Shown here one piece after another: positions 36,737-45,204 of a stretch of 64,000 nucleotides of DNA. Made by a program: the position numbers and the translations under genes. The DNA comes from Candidatus Binatia bacterium. GTDB taxonomy: Bacteria > Desulfobacterota > Binatia > HRBIN30. The number at the start of each line of letters is the position of its first letter. Position 1 is the first letter of the stretch. The DNA lies in contig CALAMI010000036.1 in the NCBI GenBank assembly GCA_937925685.1, positions 17,212 to 81,211 of the forward strand. Reading direction: 5' to 3'. Below the pieces are notes generated by a model that saw only the letters and a program-made list of their open reading frames with translations, searched no databases and was not told where the DNA came from.

Positions 36737-37555
36737 ATGCTACGGCGCATCGGAAAGGTGCCATTGGTACCCTTTGCAGCGGGGGTTCTCGTGGGCGGGG
36801 CGCTCGTAAGGCTCGTTTGGCAGCCCTCGGCATCGACCGGTGCGCGCGGAGCGGAGCTTGCCGAGGTCGTACAGCCTCCCGCGCCCTCGATCGAAAACCG
36901 GAGCGTAGATGGTCGACGCTGGATCCTTGGCCTGGATGGTTGGAAAATTGGCGTCGATGGTGGCTATCTAACGCATCTTCGTGCGGCGGAACTGTGGGCT
37001 GACTCTCGACAACTGCTGCGCGACCCTGGCTTGTCTCCGTTCGATCACTGGATTGTCTCTTATGCACAAGCAGCGGGCTTGGATTGGGAATTGGTGGCTG
37101 CCCTGATCGCAGAAGAGTCGAACTTCGATGCCGAGGCGGTCAGCGAGCGAGGTGCAGTGGGACTCATGCAGATTCGCCCGATTGCCGCTGCCCAAGTGGG
37201 GGAGGAACAATTTGCCGACCCGGAAAGCAACATTCGCACGGGGGTGCGCTACCTGGTTTATCTGAACCAGATGTTTGCCGAGGTGGTCGAGGGAGAGCGT
37301 TTACCGTTCGTGCTAGCCGCTTACCACATGGGGCCAGCACACGTGCAAGACGCTCAGGAGCTGGCACGACGTCTTGGCTTCGATCCCCATCGGTGGCAGG
37401 GACATGTGGCGCGGGTGCTGCCGCTGCTCGAGGTGGAAACTTTTTACCGTGAGCTTCCTTCCGGTTACGCACAGGGGCGCAGCACGCTCGACTACGTCGC
37501 GCGGGTTCTCGCGCGTTATGAGCATCTGGTACGGAACGGCACGGGACGGTTTTAA
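36737..37555 (+). CDS. Membrane-anchored lytic transglycosylase (SLT domain)
   Basis: 272 residues: an N-terminal signal anchor (VPFAAGVLVGGALVRLVW), a linker of about 80 residues and a C-terminal SLT domain from about residue 95. The catalytic glutamate is in LIAEESNFDAEAVSERG, followed by GAVGLMQIRP and AAYHMGPAHVQDA. Cleaves peptidoglycan glycan strands in the periplasm, forming anhydromuramyl ends. The product resembles MltC/Slt-type exo-enzymes without their extra domains. Head-to-head with the acyl-CoA ligase and convergent with oxyR. Confidence 0.87.
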   Translation: MLRRIGKVPLVPFAAGVLVGGALVRLVWQPSASTGARGAELAEVVQPPAPSIENRSVDGRRWILGLDGWKIGVDGGYLTHLRAAELWADSRQLLRDPGLSPFDHWIVSYAQAAGLDWELVAALIAEESNFDAEAVSERGAVGLMQIRPIAAAQVGEEQFADPESNIRTGVRYLVYLNQMFAEVVEGERLPFVLAAYHMGPAHVQDAQELARRLGFDPHRWQGHVARVLPLLEVETFYRELPSGYAQGRSTLDYVARVLARYEHLVRNGTGRF

Positions 37556-37580
37556 GCTTCTCTAGCGGGGACGAGACAGT

Positions 37581-38552
37581 TCACCCAGCCCCTAGCGACG
37601 CCAAGGGCTGGTCCTCAGCCACGAGTGGAGTTAATCGAATGGAGCCAACGCCGCCACGCACGACGTGCTCGCGGATGAAATCGCCGAGGCACATGATTGC
37701 CTCTGGTCGCGGATAGCTGCGCCGCCAGAACAGACCAATGCGCCGATGCGCGCGCTCTCCAACAAGCGGCTTCGCCACCGTGCTCGAGTCCCGCAGTCGC
37801 GGCACCGCTAATTCCGGGATCAGCGTGCAGCCATACCCTGCCGATACTAGGTGCCGCAGCGTCTCGAGGCTCGAGGCACGGAAGTCCGCAGCGACCGCCG
37901 CATGCCCCTCACTGCACAACGACAAGGCTTGTTCGCGTAAACAGTGCCCTTCAGCGAGGAGGAGGACGGTGTGGCCTTCGAGGTCCGCTTCGCGAACGTG
38001 CTTGCGACGCGTCAGCATGTGCTGCTTGGGCAGAAGGACCCAAAACGGCTCGTCGAACAAAGCGATGGTTTGCAAGCTATCTTCATCCACTGGCAGAGCG
38101 AGCAATGCCGCGTCGAGCCGATGCGCCAGAAGGTCGTCAATTAACGTGGCGGTGAGTTGCTCCACGACGACAAGCTGAAGGCGAGGAAAGCGGCTCTCGA
38201 GCGGCCGCAAAAGCTGCGGAAGTAGGTACGGCCCCAAGGTTGGAATAACGCCCAGGCGAAACTCTCCCGTGAGAGGCTCGGCCTGACCGCGGGCGACCTC
38301 ACCGATGGCTTGGACCTGTTCGAGAATGACCCGAGCGCGGGCCACGACTTGATGACCCACCGCTGTCAATCTTGCGCAGCGCGGGTCTCGCTCGATCAGT
38401 TGCACCCCGAGATTTTGCTCCAACTTTTTCAGTTGCGTGCTCAGCGTCGGTTGGGTGACGAAACACTTGGCTGCCGCTTTGCCAAAGTGCCCGGTGTCGG
38501 CCAAGGCGACAAGATAACGAAGTTCCGTAAGGGTGATCGCCGTCAGGTCCAT
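37581..38552 (-). CDS. oxyR: OxyR-type LysR family peroxide sensor
   Basis: 323 residues. N-terminal winged helix: TELRYLVALADTGHFGKAAA, TQPTLSTQLKKLEQNLGVQL. The regulatory domain keeps the OxyR redox pair with the E. coli spacing, both cysteines lying in EGHCLREQALSLC, and FRASSLETLRHLVSAGYGCT after it. It should therefore sense H2O2 through a disulfide. ATG 38552 begins the family-like N-terminus; a TTG seven codons upstream is less likely. Divergently paired with dps, a known OxyR target in other bacteria. Confidence 0.9.
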   Translation of the reverse strand: MDLTAITLTELRYLVALADTGHFGKAAAKCFVTQPTLSTQLKKLEQNLGVQLIERDPRCARLTAVGHQVVARARVILEQVQAIGEVARGQAEPLTGEFRLGVIPTLGPYLLPQLLRPLESRFPRLQLVVVEQLTATLIDDLLAHRLDAALLALPVDEDSLQTIALFDEPFWVLLPKQHMLTRRKHVREADLEGHTVLLLAEGHCLREQALSLCSEGHAAVAADFRASSLETLRHLVSAGYGCTLIPELAVPRLRDSSTVAKPLVGERAHRRIGLFWRRSYPRPEAIMCLGDFIREHVVRGGVGSIRLTPLVAEDQPLASLGAG

Positions 38553-38640
38553 AGGCAGCGCCAATGTTGGCAATCTAAAGAAAAGAATTGCCTTTGCAAC
38601 GAAGAAGTCTACATTGCCCCCTCGCGAACAGGAGGTTTAG
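38553..38640. promoter_or_regulatory. oxyR-dps divergent control region
   Basis: 88 bases between the oxyR start and the dps ATG. It is AT-richer than its surroundings and contains GGCAATCTAAAG and AAAGAATTGCC, which together form an imperfect inverted repeat (GGCAAT...ATTGCC) at about 38568-38593 that could be an OxyR operator. A strong AGGAGGT ribosome-binding site precedes dps. The operator is a proposal from symmetry and gene context only. Confidence 0.4.
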
Positions 38641-39123
38641 ATGATGAAGGTCGACATTGCCCTGACAGAGCAACAACGAGAAGGAGTTTGCACCGTTTTG
38701 CGCACACTCTTGGCCGATGAATTTGTGTTGTATACGAAGGCGCGGAATTACCACTGGAATGTCGTCGGCCCGCAATTCCACGACTTGCACAAGCTCTTCG
38801 AGGAGCAATACGAGGCTTTGGAGGAGATTGTTGACAACGTGGCAGAACGAATTCGCGCTCTGGGCGGTGTCTCCCCGGGAACGTTGGAAGAGTTCCGAAA
38901 AGCCACTCGCCTCCGGGAGGAGCCAGGCAAAGTGCCTTCGGCTCGAGAGATGGTCAAAAATCTCGCTCAGGACCATGAGGCCATCGTACGTCAGTTGCGG
39001 CAAGATATTCCCGTCGTCCAGGAGCAGCATCAGGACGTCGGCACTGCCGATTTTCTTACCGGCTTGATGGAGCAGCACGAAAAGCATGCCTGGATGCTGC
39101 GGGCCGCGGCGACAGAGGCGTAA
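38641..39123 (+). CDS. dps: Dps-family ferritin-like DNA protection protein
   Basis: 160 residues. The Dps/miniferritin ferroxidase residues are in ARNYHWNVVGPQFHDLHKLF and EEQYEALEEIVDNVAERIRA. It oxidises Fe(II) with H2O2 and stores iron in a 12-mer, protecting DNA. The lysine-rich N-terminal DNA-binding tail of E. coli Dps is absent (the protein opens MMKVDIALTEQQ), so DNA binding may be weak. Divergent from oxyR. A GC-rich hairpin follows the stop. Confidence 0.92.
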   Translation: MMKVDIALTEQQREGVCTVLRTLLADEFVLYTKARNYHWNVVGPQFHDLHKLFEEQYEALEEIVDNVAERIRALGGVSPGTLEEFRKATRLREEPGKVPSAREMVKNLAQDHEAIVRQLRQDIPVVQEQHQDVGTADFLTGLMEQHEKHAWMLRAAATEA

Positions 39124-39151
39124 CTCCTTTGGCGGCTGACATGTGCGCAGC

Positions 39152-39183
39152 CTGGGCCGCGGGGCGCGCGGCGCGCGGCCCAG
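39152..39183 (+). terminator. Hairpin terminator after dps
   Basis: 10-bp GC stem (CTGGGCCGCG pairing with CGCGGCCCAG, 39152-39161 and 39174-39183) with a 12-base loop, followed by the T-rich TTGCGTTTCCTTTG. It lies 28 bases after the dps stop. Confidence 0.65.
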
Positions 39184-39226
39184 TTGCGTTTCCTTTGTGC
39201 GCGGAGGTGTGATAGCGTGGGTAACC

Positions 39227-40243
39227 ATGCGTTGGTCGTGGGCTAGAATCCGCAAGCGCCTTAACTTTCTGCTGGTCAAGGCCGAAATGAAACTTGGCCG
39301 CGAGCGCTTGTGGTCTTACCCTTATTTGCTTTGCGTCGATGTGACGAACAAGTGCAATCTGCACTGTCCGTTTTGCCCAACGGGCCGAGGAGAGCAGAGC
39401 GGTCGAGGGCGGGGCTCGATGAATTGGGATACCTTCCGCCATATCATCGACGAACTTGGCCCGTATGCGTACTCGATCGAGTTGTTCAACTGGGGTGAGC
39501 CATTTTTCGCTAAGGATCTTCCGTCGATGATTGCCTATGCAGAGAAGCGTGGCGTGCCCACCATTATTTCCAGTAACCTGAGTTTCCCCCTGGATGAGCG
39601 CCGTGTCGAAGCCATTGTCGATGCAGGCTTGTCTTACTTGACTGCATCGATCGACGGGGCGGACCAGCAAGGCTACGAAGTCTACCGGCGGGGTGGACGT
39701 TTCGATCTTGCTGTGACCAACCTCAGAAAGTTCGTCGCCGCCAAAAAACGCAACGCGCAGTCGAAACCCTACATCACCTGGCAATTTTTGGTGTTCCACC
39801 ACAACGAGTCTCAAGTAGAAAAAGCTCGCGCGCTTGCGCAGGAAATCGGAGTCGACAATTTTTCCGCGGTGGGTGGCCTGTACGAAGATCCCGCGTGGGC
39901 GCCCCAAAGACAGTATTCTTTCGATTACTTAGACATTCGCCCGAATCGCTGCGTTTGGCTATGGGAAAAAGCCGTGTTCCATTGGGACGGTGGATTTGCC
40001 TCGTGCTGCGCGGGGTTTCACCAAAAGGATGACTTCGATACCTACCGCCCCGGCACCTTCCGCCGCATGTGGAACAATGAAAAGTTCGTGGCCGCGCGCC
40101 GGATCTGGACCCAACCGCGAACGCCGCTGCCGCAGGACCATTTTTGCAGCGACTGCGACAAAGTCCGCCTTTTCCGCGGCTTGCCTTTGCGCAGTGGACC
40201 AGCGAAAGCTGGCGCAGTGGTGGCCAGTGCCGCCCACGGTTGA
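39227..40243 (+). CDS. Radical SAM protein with SPASM-type C-terminus
   Basis: 338 residues. The [4Fe-4S] SAM site is DVTNKCNLHCPFCPTGRGEQ (CxxxCxxC). ELFNWGEPFFAKDL is the SAM-contact GE motif. The C-terminal region has cysteines in PNRCVWLWEK, FASCCAGFHQ and HFCSDCDKVR, forming a SPASM-like extra cluster domain. The N-terminus has the amphipathic stretch RWSWARIRKRLNFLLVKAEM common in glycan/lipid-cluster radical SAM proteins. Together with the next two genes (sulfatase-fold, WecB) a sugar or surface-polymer modification is likely; the chemistry is unknown. ATG 39227 is chosen as the open frame upstream passes through the dps terminator. Confidence 0.85.
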   Translation: MRWSWARIRKRLNFLLVKAEMKLGRERLWSYPYLLCVDVTNKCNLHCPFCPTGRGEQSGRGRGSMNWDTFRHIIDELGPYAYSIELFNWGEPFFAKDLPSMIAYAEKRGVPTIISSNLSFPLDERRVEAIVDAGLSYLTASIDGADQQGYEVYRRGGRFDLAVTNLRKFVAAKKRNAQSKPYITWQFLVFHHNESQVEKARALAQEIGVDNFSAVGGLYEDPAWAPQRQYSFDYLDIRPNRCVWLWEKAVFHWDGGFASCCAGFHQKDDFDTYRPGTFRRMWNNEKFVAARRIWTQPRTPLPQDHFCSDCDKVRLFRGLPLRSGPAKAGAVVASAAHG

Positions 40244-40263
40244 GCAGGGTTTGCCCAACTTCC

Positions 40264-41670
40264 ATGCGGTTCTGGGACGTCCTCTCGGGGCTAGCTTCTA
40301 TTTTGGCCTTGGGGGCCTTTACCTACCTGGTTGTTCGCAACGCGCAAAGGCCGAGCGTGGTCATCGTCTCTTTGGGCGCAGTCCGAGCGGATGCCCTCAG
40401 CTCGTGGGACGCGTTGTCTCCCGCGATCCCGCCGGGCCCACTCGCTCCGACGCTGGCTCATTTGTGTCATGTTGGCATTTGCTTTTCTCAGGCCTATTCC
40501 AATGCTCCTTACCCCCGGGCGGCGAATGCGACCGTGCTTACTGGACAATTGTCGGCCGTGCACAGTGTCCGCGGGCCACTGGACCGGCTTTCGCCCTCTT
40601 GGCCTCAGTTAGCCGAATTGTTCGCTGCCTCGGGTTACGACACCGGAGCAATCGTGGGCAGTTACGAGGTCGATGGGGTCTTTGGGTTTCGCGGCTTTGC
40701 GACTTTCGATGCGCGGTTCGTGGAGCCCATCGTCGATTCCGCGCGCGATCCCTTGCCGGTCCCGCCATTGGTCTTCCACGATTGGGGGTTCGCTCACAGC
40801 GCTCGACTCTCGAAACTGGTGGCCAACGCACGAAAGCCAGATGAATGGACCACCGAGTCGGCCCTAGGGTTTTTGGCTGTTCATTGGCGGCGTCCGTTTT
40901 TCCTTTGGGTGCAGTACTTTGGTGCGAGTCCGCTGGGTTCCTCGGAGGGACCTGTACTCATTTCCGCAGATCGCTACGCGGAGCGCGTGCGCGAACTCGA
41001 TCGGCAACTGAAACGGCTCCTCGACGGCGTGGTCGAACTGGGACTCGACCCTAACCTTTGGCTCTTCGTTCATGGCGAGGCGGGGTTCGCCTTGTTCGAA
41101 CACGGGGAATATGGTGTCGCTGCAAGCTTGTACGAGCCTTCGGTCCGCGTCCCGTTGATCGTCGTTCCCCCCCGCTCCCTTGCCCATGCCTTGGGCGCGC
41201 GTTCCATCGACACGCCCGTTTCTCTGTTGGATGTTGCGCCAACGGTAGCTAGAGTCGCGCATTTGCCGGTGCGTGTTCCGTGGCCATCCGAAGGTTTGGA
41301 TGACCTATGGGAGGGGAGTGCGAAAAACTTGGATTCTGAGCGGGTGATTCCGCTGGAGAACTACTGGACGGCAACGATGGCGGGGAGCAAAGAGATGCCA
41401 GGGCCCGCGGGCCACCGCCAGCGCCTAGGCGAGCGCCTGCGCGGCGTGCGCAAAGGTCGTTGGAAGTATTTGCTGCGCGAAAGAAGCCCGCTGATCGATG
41501 TTCGTTTGCCCATTGCGGATTGGTGGGATAGGGAGATGCCGCGCGAGGAACTCTACGACCTTTTCAACGATCCGATGGAGCGCCACGACCTTGCGGGAGC
41601 AAGGCCTGAGGACTGTGCATTACTCCGTCAGGCGCTGCCGCCGACAGCGCGTTCAGGAGGAAGCCAGTGA
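40264..41670 (+). CDS. Sulfatase/alkaline-phosphatase-fold protein lacking active-site residues
   Basis: 468 residues with an N-terminal membrane anchor (VLSGLASILALGAFTYLVV) and a periplasmic sulfatase-fold domain. Fold landmarks: VVIVSLGAVRADALSS, NAPYPRAANATVLTGQL, LAELFAASGYDTGAIVGS, LFVHGEAGFALFEHGEYG, SLYEPSVRVPLIVVPPR and LRGVRKGRWKYLLRER. The catalytic positions differ from active relatives: the first metal Asp is replaced (SLGAVRAD for IDTLRAD), the nucleophile region lacks Cys/Ser/Thr, SDHGE has become FVHGE, and the GH pair after it is GV. It is probably a non-catalytic, binding or regulatory protein. The stop overlaps wecB. The start is taken at the ATG directly before the anchor. 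Confidence 0.75.
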   Translation: MRFWDVLSGLASILALGAFTYLVVRNAQRPSVVIVSLGAVRADALSSWDALSPAIPPGPLAPTLAHLCHVGICFSQAYSNAPYPRAANATVLTGQLSAVHSVRGPLDRLSPSWPQLAELFAASGYDTGAIVGSYEVDGVFGFRGFATFDARFVEPIVDSARDPLPVPPLVFHDWGFAHSARLSKLVANARKPDEWTTESALGFLAVHWRRPFFLWVQYFGASPLGSSEGPVLISADRYAERVRELDRQLKRLLDGVVELGLDPNLWLFVHGEAGFALFEHGEYGVAASLYEPSVRVPLIVVPPRSLAHALGARSIDTPVSLLDVAPTVARVAHLPVRVPWPSEGLDDLWEGSAKNLDSERVIPLENYWTATMAGSKEMPGPAGHRQRLGERLRGVRKGRWKYLLRERSPLIDVRLPIADWWDREMPREELYDLFNDPMERHDLAGARPEDCALLRQALPPTARSGGSQ

Positions 41671-42839
41671 CACGCGGGGCCGTGGCACGGGTGAACCGGA
41701 AAGTGCTCTTTGTATTTGGGACGCGCCCCGAGGCCATTAAGCTCGCGCCAGTGATCGAAGCATTGCGCGGCCGAGTGGCGGTGCGGGTCTGCGTTACCGC
41801 GCAGCATCGTACGATGCTGGACCAAGTCTTATCTGTTTTCCGAATCACACCCGATATCGACTTGGGCCTGATGCGACCGGATCAAGACCTCTACGACTTA
41901 ACCGCCGCGGCGACCTTGGCCTTGCGACCGGTGATGCAGGAAGAGCGCCCCCGGCTGGTCGTGGTGCAAGGCGATACGACCACTACGTTTGCTGCGTCCT
42001 TGGCCGCCTTTTACGCGCAAACGGAAGTGGCCCACGTGGAAGCGGGGCTGCGCACGTACGACAAGCGGCACCCTTTCCCTGAGGAGATCAATCGCAGGAT
42101 TACTTCCGTGCTGGCTGACTGGCATTTCGCTCCGACCCCGTGGGCACGGGAAAACTTGGTGAGGGAGAGAATCGCTCCACAGCGCGTGTTTGTGACTGGC
42201 AACACCGGAATCGACGCCTTGCTTGGTGTAGTCAGGCGCCTGCAAAAGCGAGAGTTGGACCCAGCGCTGCCCCCGAAGCTCCTCGAGTCCTTTGCGAACC
42301 GGAAGGTAGTTTTGGTCACTGGCCATCGGCGGGAGAGCTTTGGCCCAGGATTCGAGCGCATTTGCCGCGCTTTGCGCGACCTCGTCGAGCGCGAGCCGGA
42401 AGTGGTGGTTGTCTATCCGGTCCACCTGAACCCGCGTGTCCGCGAACCGGTGTTTCGCTGGCTGGGAACGCACCCCCGAATCGAATTGCTGGAACCGTTG
42501 GAGTACGTACCTTTTGTCGCCCTGATGCTCCGCGCCGACGTGATCCTCACCGACTCCGGAGGGATCCAGGAGGAGGCTCCGTCGCTGCCGAAACCCGTGC
42601 TGGTCATGCGAGAGAAAACAGAAAGGCCCGAAGGGGTGGAAGCCGGTGTGGCCCGCCTCGTGGGCACGAATCCGGAACGGATTGTGGCTTCTGTGCAAGA
42701 GCTTCTACACGACTCATCCGTATATCGGAGCATGACCGCCCACGAAAATCCTTACGGCGATGGGCATGCTGCCCAGCGGATTGCCGAGCTCATCGAACAA
42801 ATCGTGCAAGGAGTGGTGGAGCCGACCCTCAAGGACTAG
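41667..42839 (+). CDS. wecB: UDP-N-acetylglucosamine 2-epimerase (non-hydrolysing)
   Basis: 390 residues; interconverts UDP-GlcNAc and UDP-ManNAc for surface polysaccharides. Seen: VLFVFGTRPEAIKLAPVIEA, QGDTTTTFAASLAAF, VEAGLRTYDKRHPFPEEINR, VTGHRRESFG, LTDSGGIQEEAPSLPKPVLV and MREKTERPEGVEAG. Length normal. The GTG start overlaps the stop of the sulfatase-like gene (GTGA). The product would supply a ManNAc donor to the glycan pathway encoded about 18 kb upstream. The 3' end overlaps the convergent OmpA gene by 11 bases. Confidence 0.95.
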   Translation: MTRGAVARVNRKVLFVFGTRPEAIKLAPVIEALRGRVAVRVCVTAQHRTMLDQVLSVFRITPDIDLGLMRPDQDLYDLTAAATLALRPVMQEERPRLVVVQGDTTTTFAASLAAFYAQTEVAHVEAGLRTYDKRHPFPEEINRRITSVLADWHFAPTPWARENLVRERIAPQRVFVTGNTGIDALLGVVRRLQKRELDPALPPKLLESFANRKVVLVTGHRRESFGPGFERICRALRDLVEREPEVVVVYPVHLNPRVREPVFRWLGTHPRIELLEPLEYVPFVALMLRADVILTDSGGIQEEAPSLPKPVLVMREKTERPEGVEAGVARLVGTNPERIVASVQELLHDSSVYRSMTAHENPYGDGHAAQRIAELIEQIVQGVVEPTLKD

Positions 42840-43713
42840 GGTTCCCTCCGTCTCCTTCCGCCTGCGGTGCTTCCGGCGCGTTCGCATTTGCTGGGAGCTC
42901 CTCCCCCTCACGGCGCGGTGGCTGCTGGCCTGCTGGGGTTTCCGGAGGAAGTGCAGGTTCGGTTTCAGGAGCGACCGGACTGATGATGTGCAGTTCGACG
43001 CGCCGGTTTTGCGCACGCCCTTGCTCGGTCTCGTTGTCGGCAACGGGCCGACTCTCGCCGTATCCGACAACTTCCATCCGCTCCGGAGCCACGCCGCGGT
43101 TTACGAGATAACGGAACACAGCCTCGGCTCGTCGCACCGAGAGCTTCTCGTTGTAAGCATCCGACCCGAGCGCGTCGGTATGGCCTTCGATGGAGATGCG
43201 GACGTCTGGATTGGCCTTCAGAATCTCCGCTGCCTCGTCGAGAACTGGTCGGGAGTCAGGCCGAATGTCACTCTTGTCGAAGTCGAAGTTGACCCCCCGC
43301 AACACGAGTCGCCGTGCCCATGGAGGCGGTAATTCCTCCGGCGATGGTGTTGGCGGTGGCGGAGGCGGAGGTGGAGGAGGAACGATTTCCTCGTCGAGGA
43401 AGTAATGCCCAGCCAGCCCGCAAACCGCCGCTCCGACAACGGCTCCGATGAGGGCGCCTTTCCAGTATTCGGCGTCGTCTTTGACGCGTTTGAACGAAAT
43501 CACGTTGCCTTGAGCATCTCGTACTACGGCGGTCGATGTACCCCGCCGTGCTTCTTGAACACCCACACCGGCGCCCGCACCGGCCACGCTGCAAATCGCC
43601 GCCGGGATCCAGGTTCCCTTCCCCCAAGGTTTGTTCCAGGTGTGCCGTGCGGCGCAACCGTTCCACACAAGCCCCGCGAGCAACACTGCTAACCATACTC
43701 CCCGCAATTTCAT
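42829..43713 (-). CDS. OmpA-family outer-membrane/peptidoglycan-binding protein
   Basis: 294 residues. Signal peptide MKLRGVWLAVLLAGLVWNGC, with a cysteine that could be a lipidated residue although the lipobox is imperfect. A glycine-rich, helix-like segment (WKGALIGAVVGAAVCGLAGH) follows, then a run of about ten prolines. The OmpA C-terminal domain has NFDFDKSDIRPDSRPVLDEA, ISIEGHTDALGSDAYNEKLS and VVGYGESRPVADNETEQGRA, which bind diaminopimelate. It ends in an unusual acidic Pro/Ala/Glu-rich tail of about 50 residues. No N-terminal beta-barrel, so Pal/YiaD-like tethering is expected. Confidence 0.9.
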   Translation of the reverse strand: MKLRGVWLAVLLAGLVWNGCAARHTWNKPWGKGTWIPAAICSVAGAGAGVGVQEARRGTSTAVVRDAQGNVISFKRVKDDAEYWKGALIGAVVGAAVCGLAGHYFLDEEIVPPPPPPPPPPTPSPEELPPPWARRLVLRGVNFDFDKSDIRPDSRPVLDEAAEILKANPDVRISIEGHTDALGSDAYNEKLSVRRAEAVFRYLVNRGVAPERMEVVGYGESRPVADNETEQGRAQNRRVELHIISPVAPETEPALPPETPAGQQPPRREGEELPANANAPEAPQAEGDGGNPSP

Positions 43714-43952
43714 CCTGTTCCCTTCTTTCGCCTATTCCACGCAGTGAACGACGCCCACCCGAGGGCAACTGTCCCCACCTCGTGTTGCAGTGAAATCGAC
43801 CCTAGAAAAATTGGCAAACTTGTAAGCCGCTCGCATATCAGAGGTCAAGCGATTTTCCACCTCGTTTGGCAGGCTCTCGGGACAAGCGGCGAACTGCTTT
43901 AGCGACAGCGTTGCTTGACCTGTCCGGGCCCTAACGGGTAACGAGGGGGAGC

Positions 43953-44714
43953 ATGTCGGCACTGGCTGAAAAGGTTGCCGTGGTCACAGGGGCGTCAAGC
44001 GGGATTGGCGCGGCCGTAGCCGAGGAGCTAGCTGCTCATGGAGCTTCAGTTGTCCTTGGCGCGCGCCGGGTGGAGGCTTTGGAGCGAGTGTGCGAGCGCA
44101 TTGGCCGGCGAGGCGGTAAAGCAGTGTGGATCAAAACGGATATGCGCGATGAGACCGCCGTCGAGCGCCTTGTCGGAAGTGCGGTCGAATGTTTCGGAAA
44201 GCTGGACATCTTAGTCAATAACGCCGGTGTCGGGACGGTGCGAACGATTGCCGACGGCCGCACCGACGAGTGGCGCATGATGCTAGAGACCAACTTGTTG
44301 GGCACACTTTTCGCGTGTAGGGCTGCACTTCGCTATATGCTGCCCCAAGAGCGCGGGGATATCGTCAATGTCACCTCGGCGGCAGCCTACGAGGCATGGC
44401 CATATTTGGCGGTCTATGCTGCGAGCAAAGCTGCTGTGCACGCTCTCTCGCAAGGGCTTCGCGCCGAAGTGGCGGAACGAGGCATTCGAGTCATGACCAT
44501 CGAGGTCCACAATGTCGCAGGCACGGACTTCGTGTCGCAGTTCGATCCGGACATCGCTGCCGAGGCGATCTCCCAATGGGAACGTCGCGGGCTCTTGCGA
44601 CGCACGAGCGGCATGCTCCGACCGGCAGACGTGGCCCGGGCCGTCGTCTTTCAGGTGAGCCAGCCCGACCCGGCAAGCGTCCATCATCTCACGTTGCGAG
44701 TACGGGCGAACTGA
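43953..44714 (+). CDS. SDR family oxidoreductase
   Basis: 253 residues, classical short-chain dehydrogenase. TGASSGIGAAVAEEL binds the nucleotide; ILVNNAGVGTVRTIADG follows; the catalytic Ser-Tyr-Lys are in VTSAAAYEAWPYLAVYAASK. GARRVEALERVCERIGRRG at the second strand has an Arg after the Gly, so NADP is possible. Resembles clavulanate/serine-dehydrogenase-like SDRs with broad substrates. GAGGGGGAG precedes the ATG. Alone between the ompA promoter side and a 490-base non-coding stretch. Confidence 0.86.
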   Translation: MSALAEKVAVVTGASSGIGAAVAEELAAHGASVVLGARRVEALERVCERIGRRGGKAVWIKTDMRDETAVERLVGSAVECFGKLDILVNNAGVGTVRTIADGRTDEWRMMLETNLLGTLFACRAALRYMLPQERGDIVNVTSAAAYEAWPYLAVYAASKAAVHALSQGLRAEVAERGIRVMTIEVHNVAGTDFVSQFDPDIAAEAISQWERRGLLRRTSGMLRPADVARAVVFQVSQPDPASVHHLTLRVRAN

Positions 44715-45204
44715 GGCCGAGCCTTCGCAGCCCTCATCGCTGCCAGAAGGTCTCGTGAGGTGCCTTTCGCGCCTTCCTTGCATCGGCTTTTGCGGCGCTG
44801 CCCAGAAAGGCTTGCCGGCAAAGTGGTGAAACGACGCTAGCGGCCGGGTCGACTGGCATGCCACGGAGGAAACTTTCGCTTCGAGATTTCGCTGGTACAA
44901 ACCGAACTTCCTTGACGACGCTAGTCGAAAGCCACCGTTTTGGGAAACCGCTCGAGTCGTCCTTTGAGAGCCGAGCGTGCAGGGCGACGGCAGAGGGAGC
45001 TCGCGCTTGACGGCAGATAACCGGCTGAGGCGGTCTCGCCCCGTCATAAGCGCTCACCGGCCGCCAACTTCAGCCCTCACCGAAAGACGCGAGAACAGGC
45101 TCCGCGGCACTGCCGCCCTTGCACGGTGGGTGAAGCATCGGTATTTGAAGCTCGCCGCGAGCGGGACGCTAAGCGCTTGCGAGTTCTAGCGAAGAGGCCT
45201 TTTT
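44715..45204. other. 490-base intergenic stretch, no recognised feature
   Basis: No conserved protein, tRNA or known riboswitch could be read on either strand. A minus-strand open frame at 44734-45057 has no family match that I recognise and no ribosome-binding site. The last 60 bases hold two small GC hairpins (around CTCGCCGCGAG and AGCG...CGCT) and a GAAGAGG ribosome-binding site for cysH. Control sequences for the sulfur gene cysH, or decayed sequence, are the likely contents. Confidence 0.4.

Noticed and set aside
44283..45047. 254-residue minus-strand open frame entering the 490-base gap
   Set aside because: More than half is antisense to the SDR gene and the rest has no domain or ribosome-binding site.
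44734..45057. 107-residue minus-strand open frame in the gap before cysH
   Set aside because: No ribosome-binding site, no recognised family and an Arg/Ala/Ser-rich composition typical of non-coding GC-rich DNA. It could be revisited if conserved.
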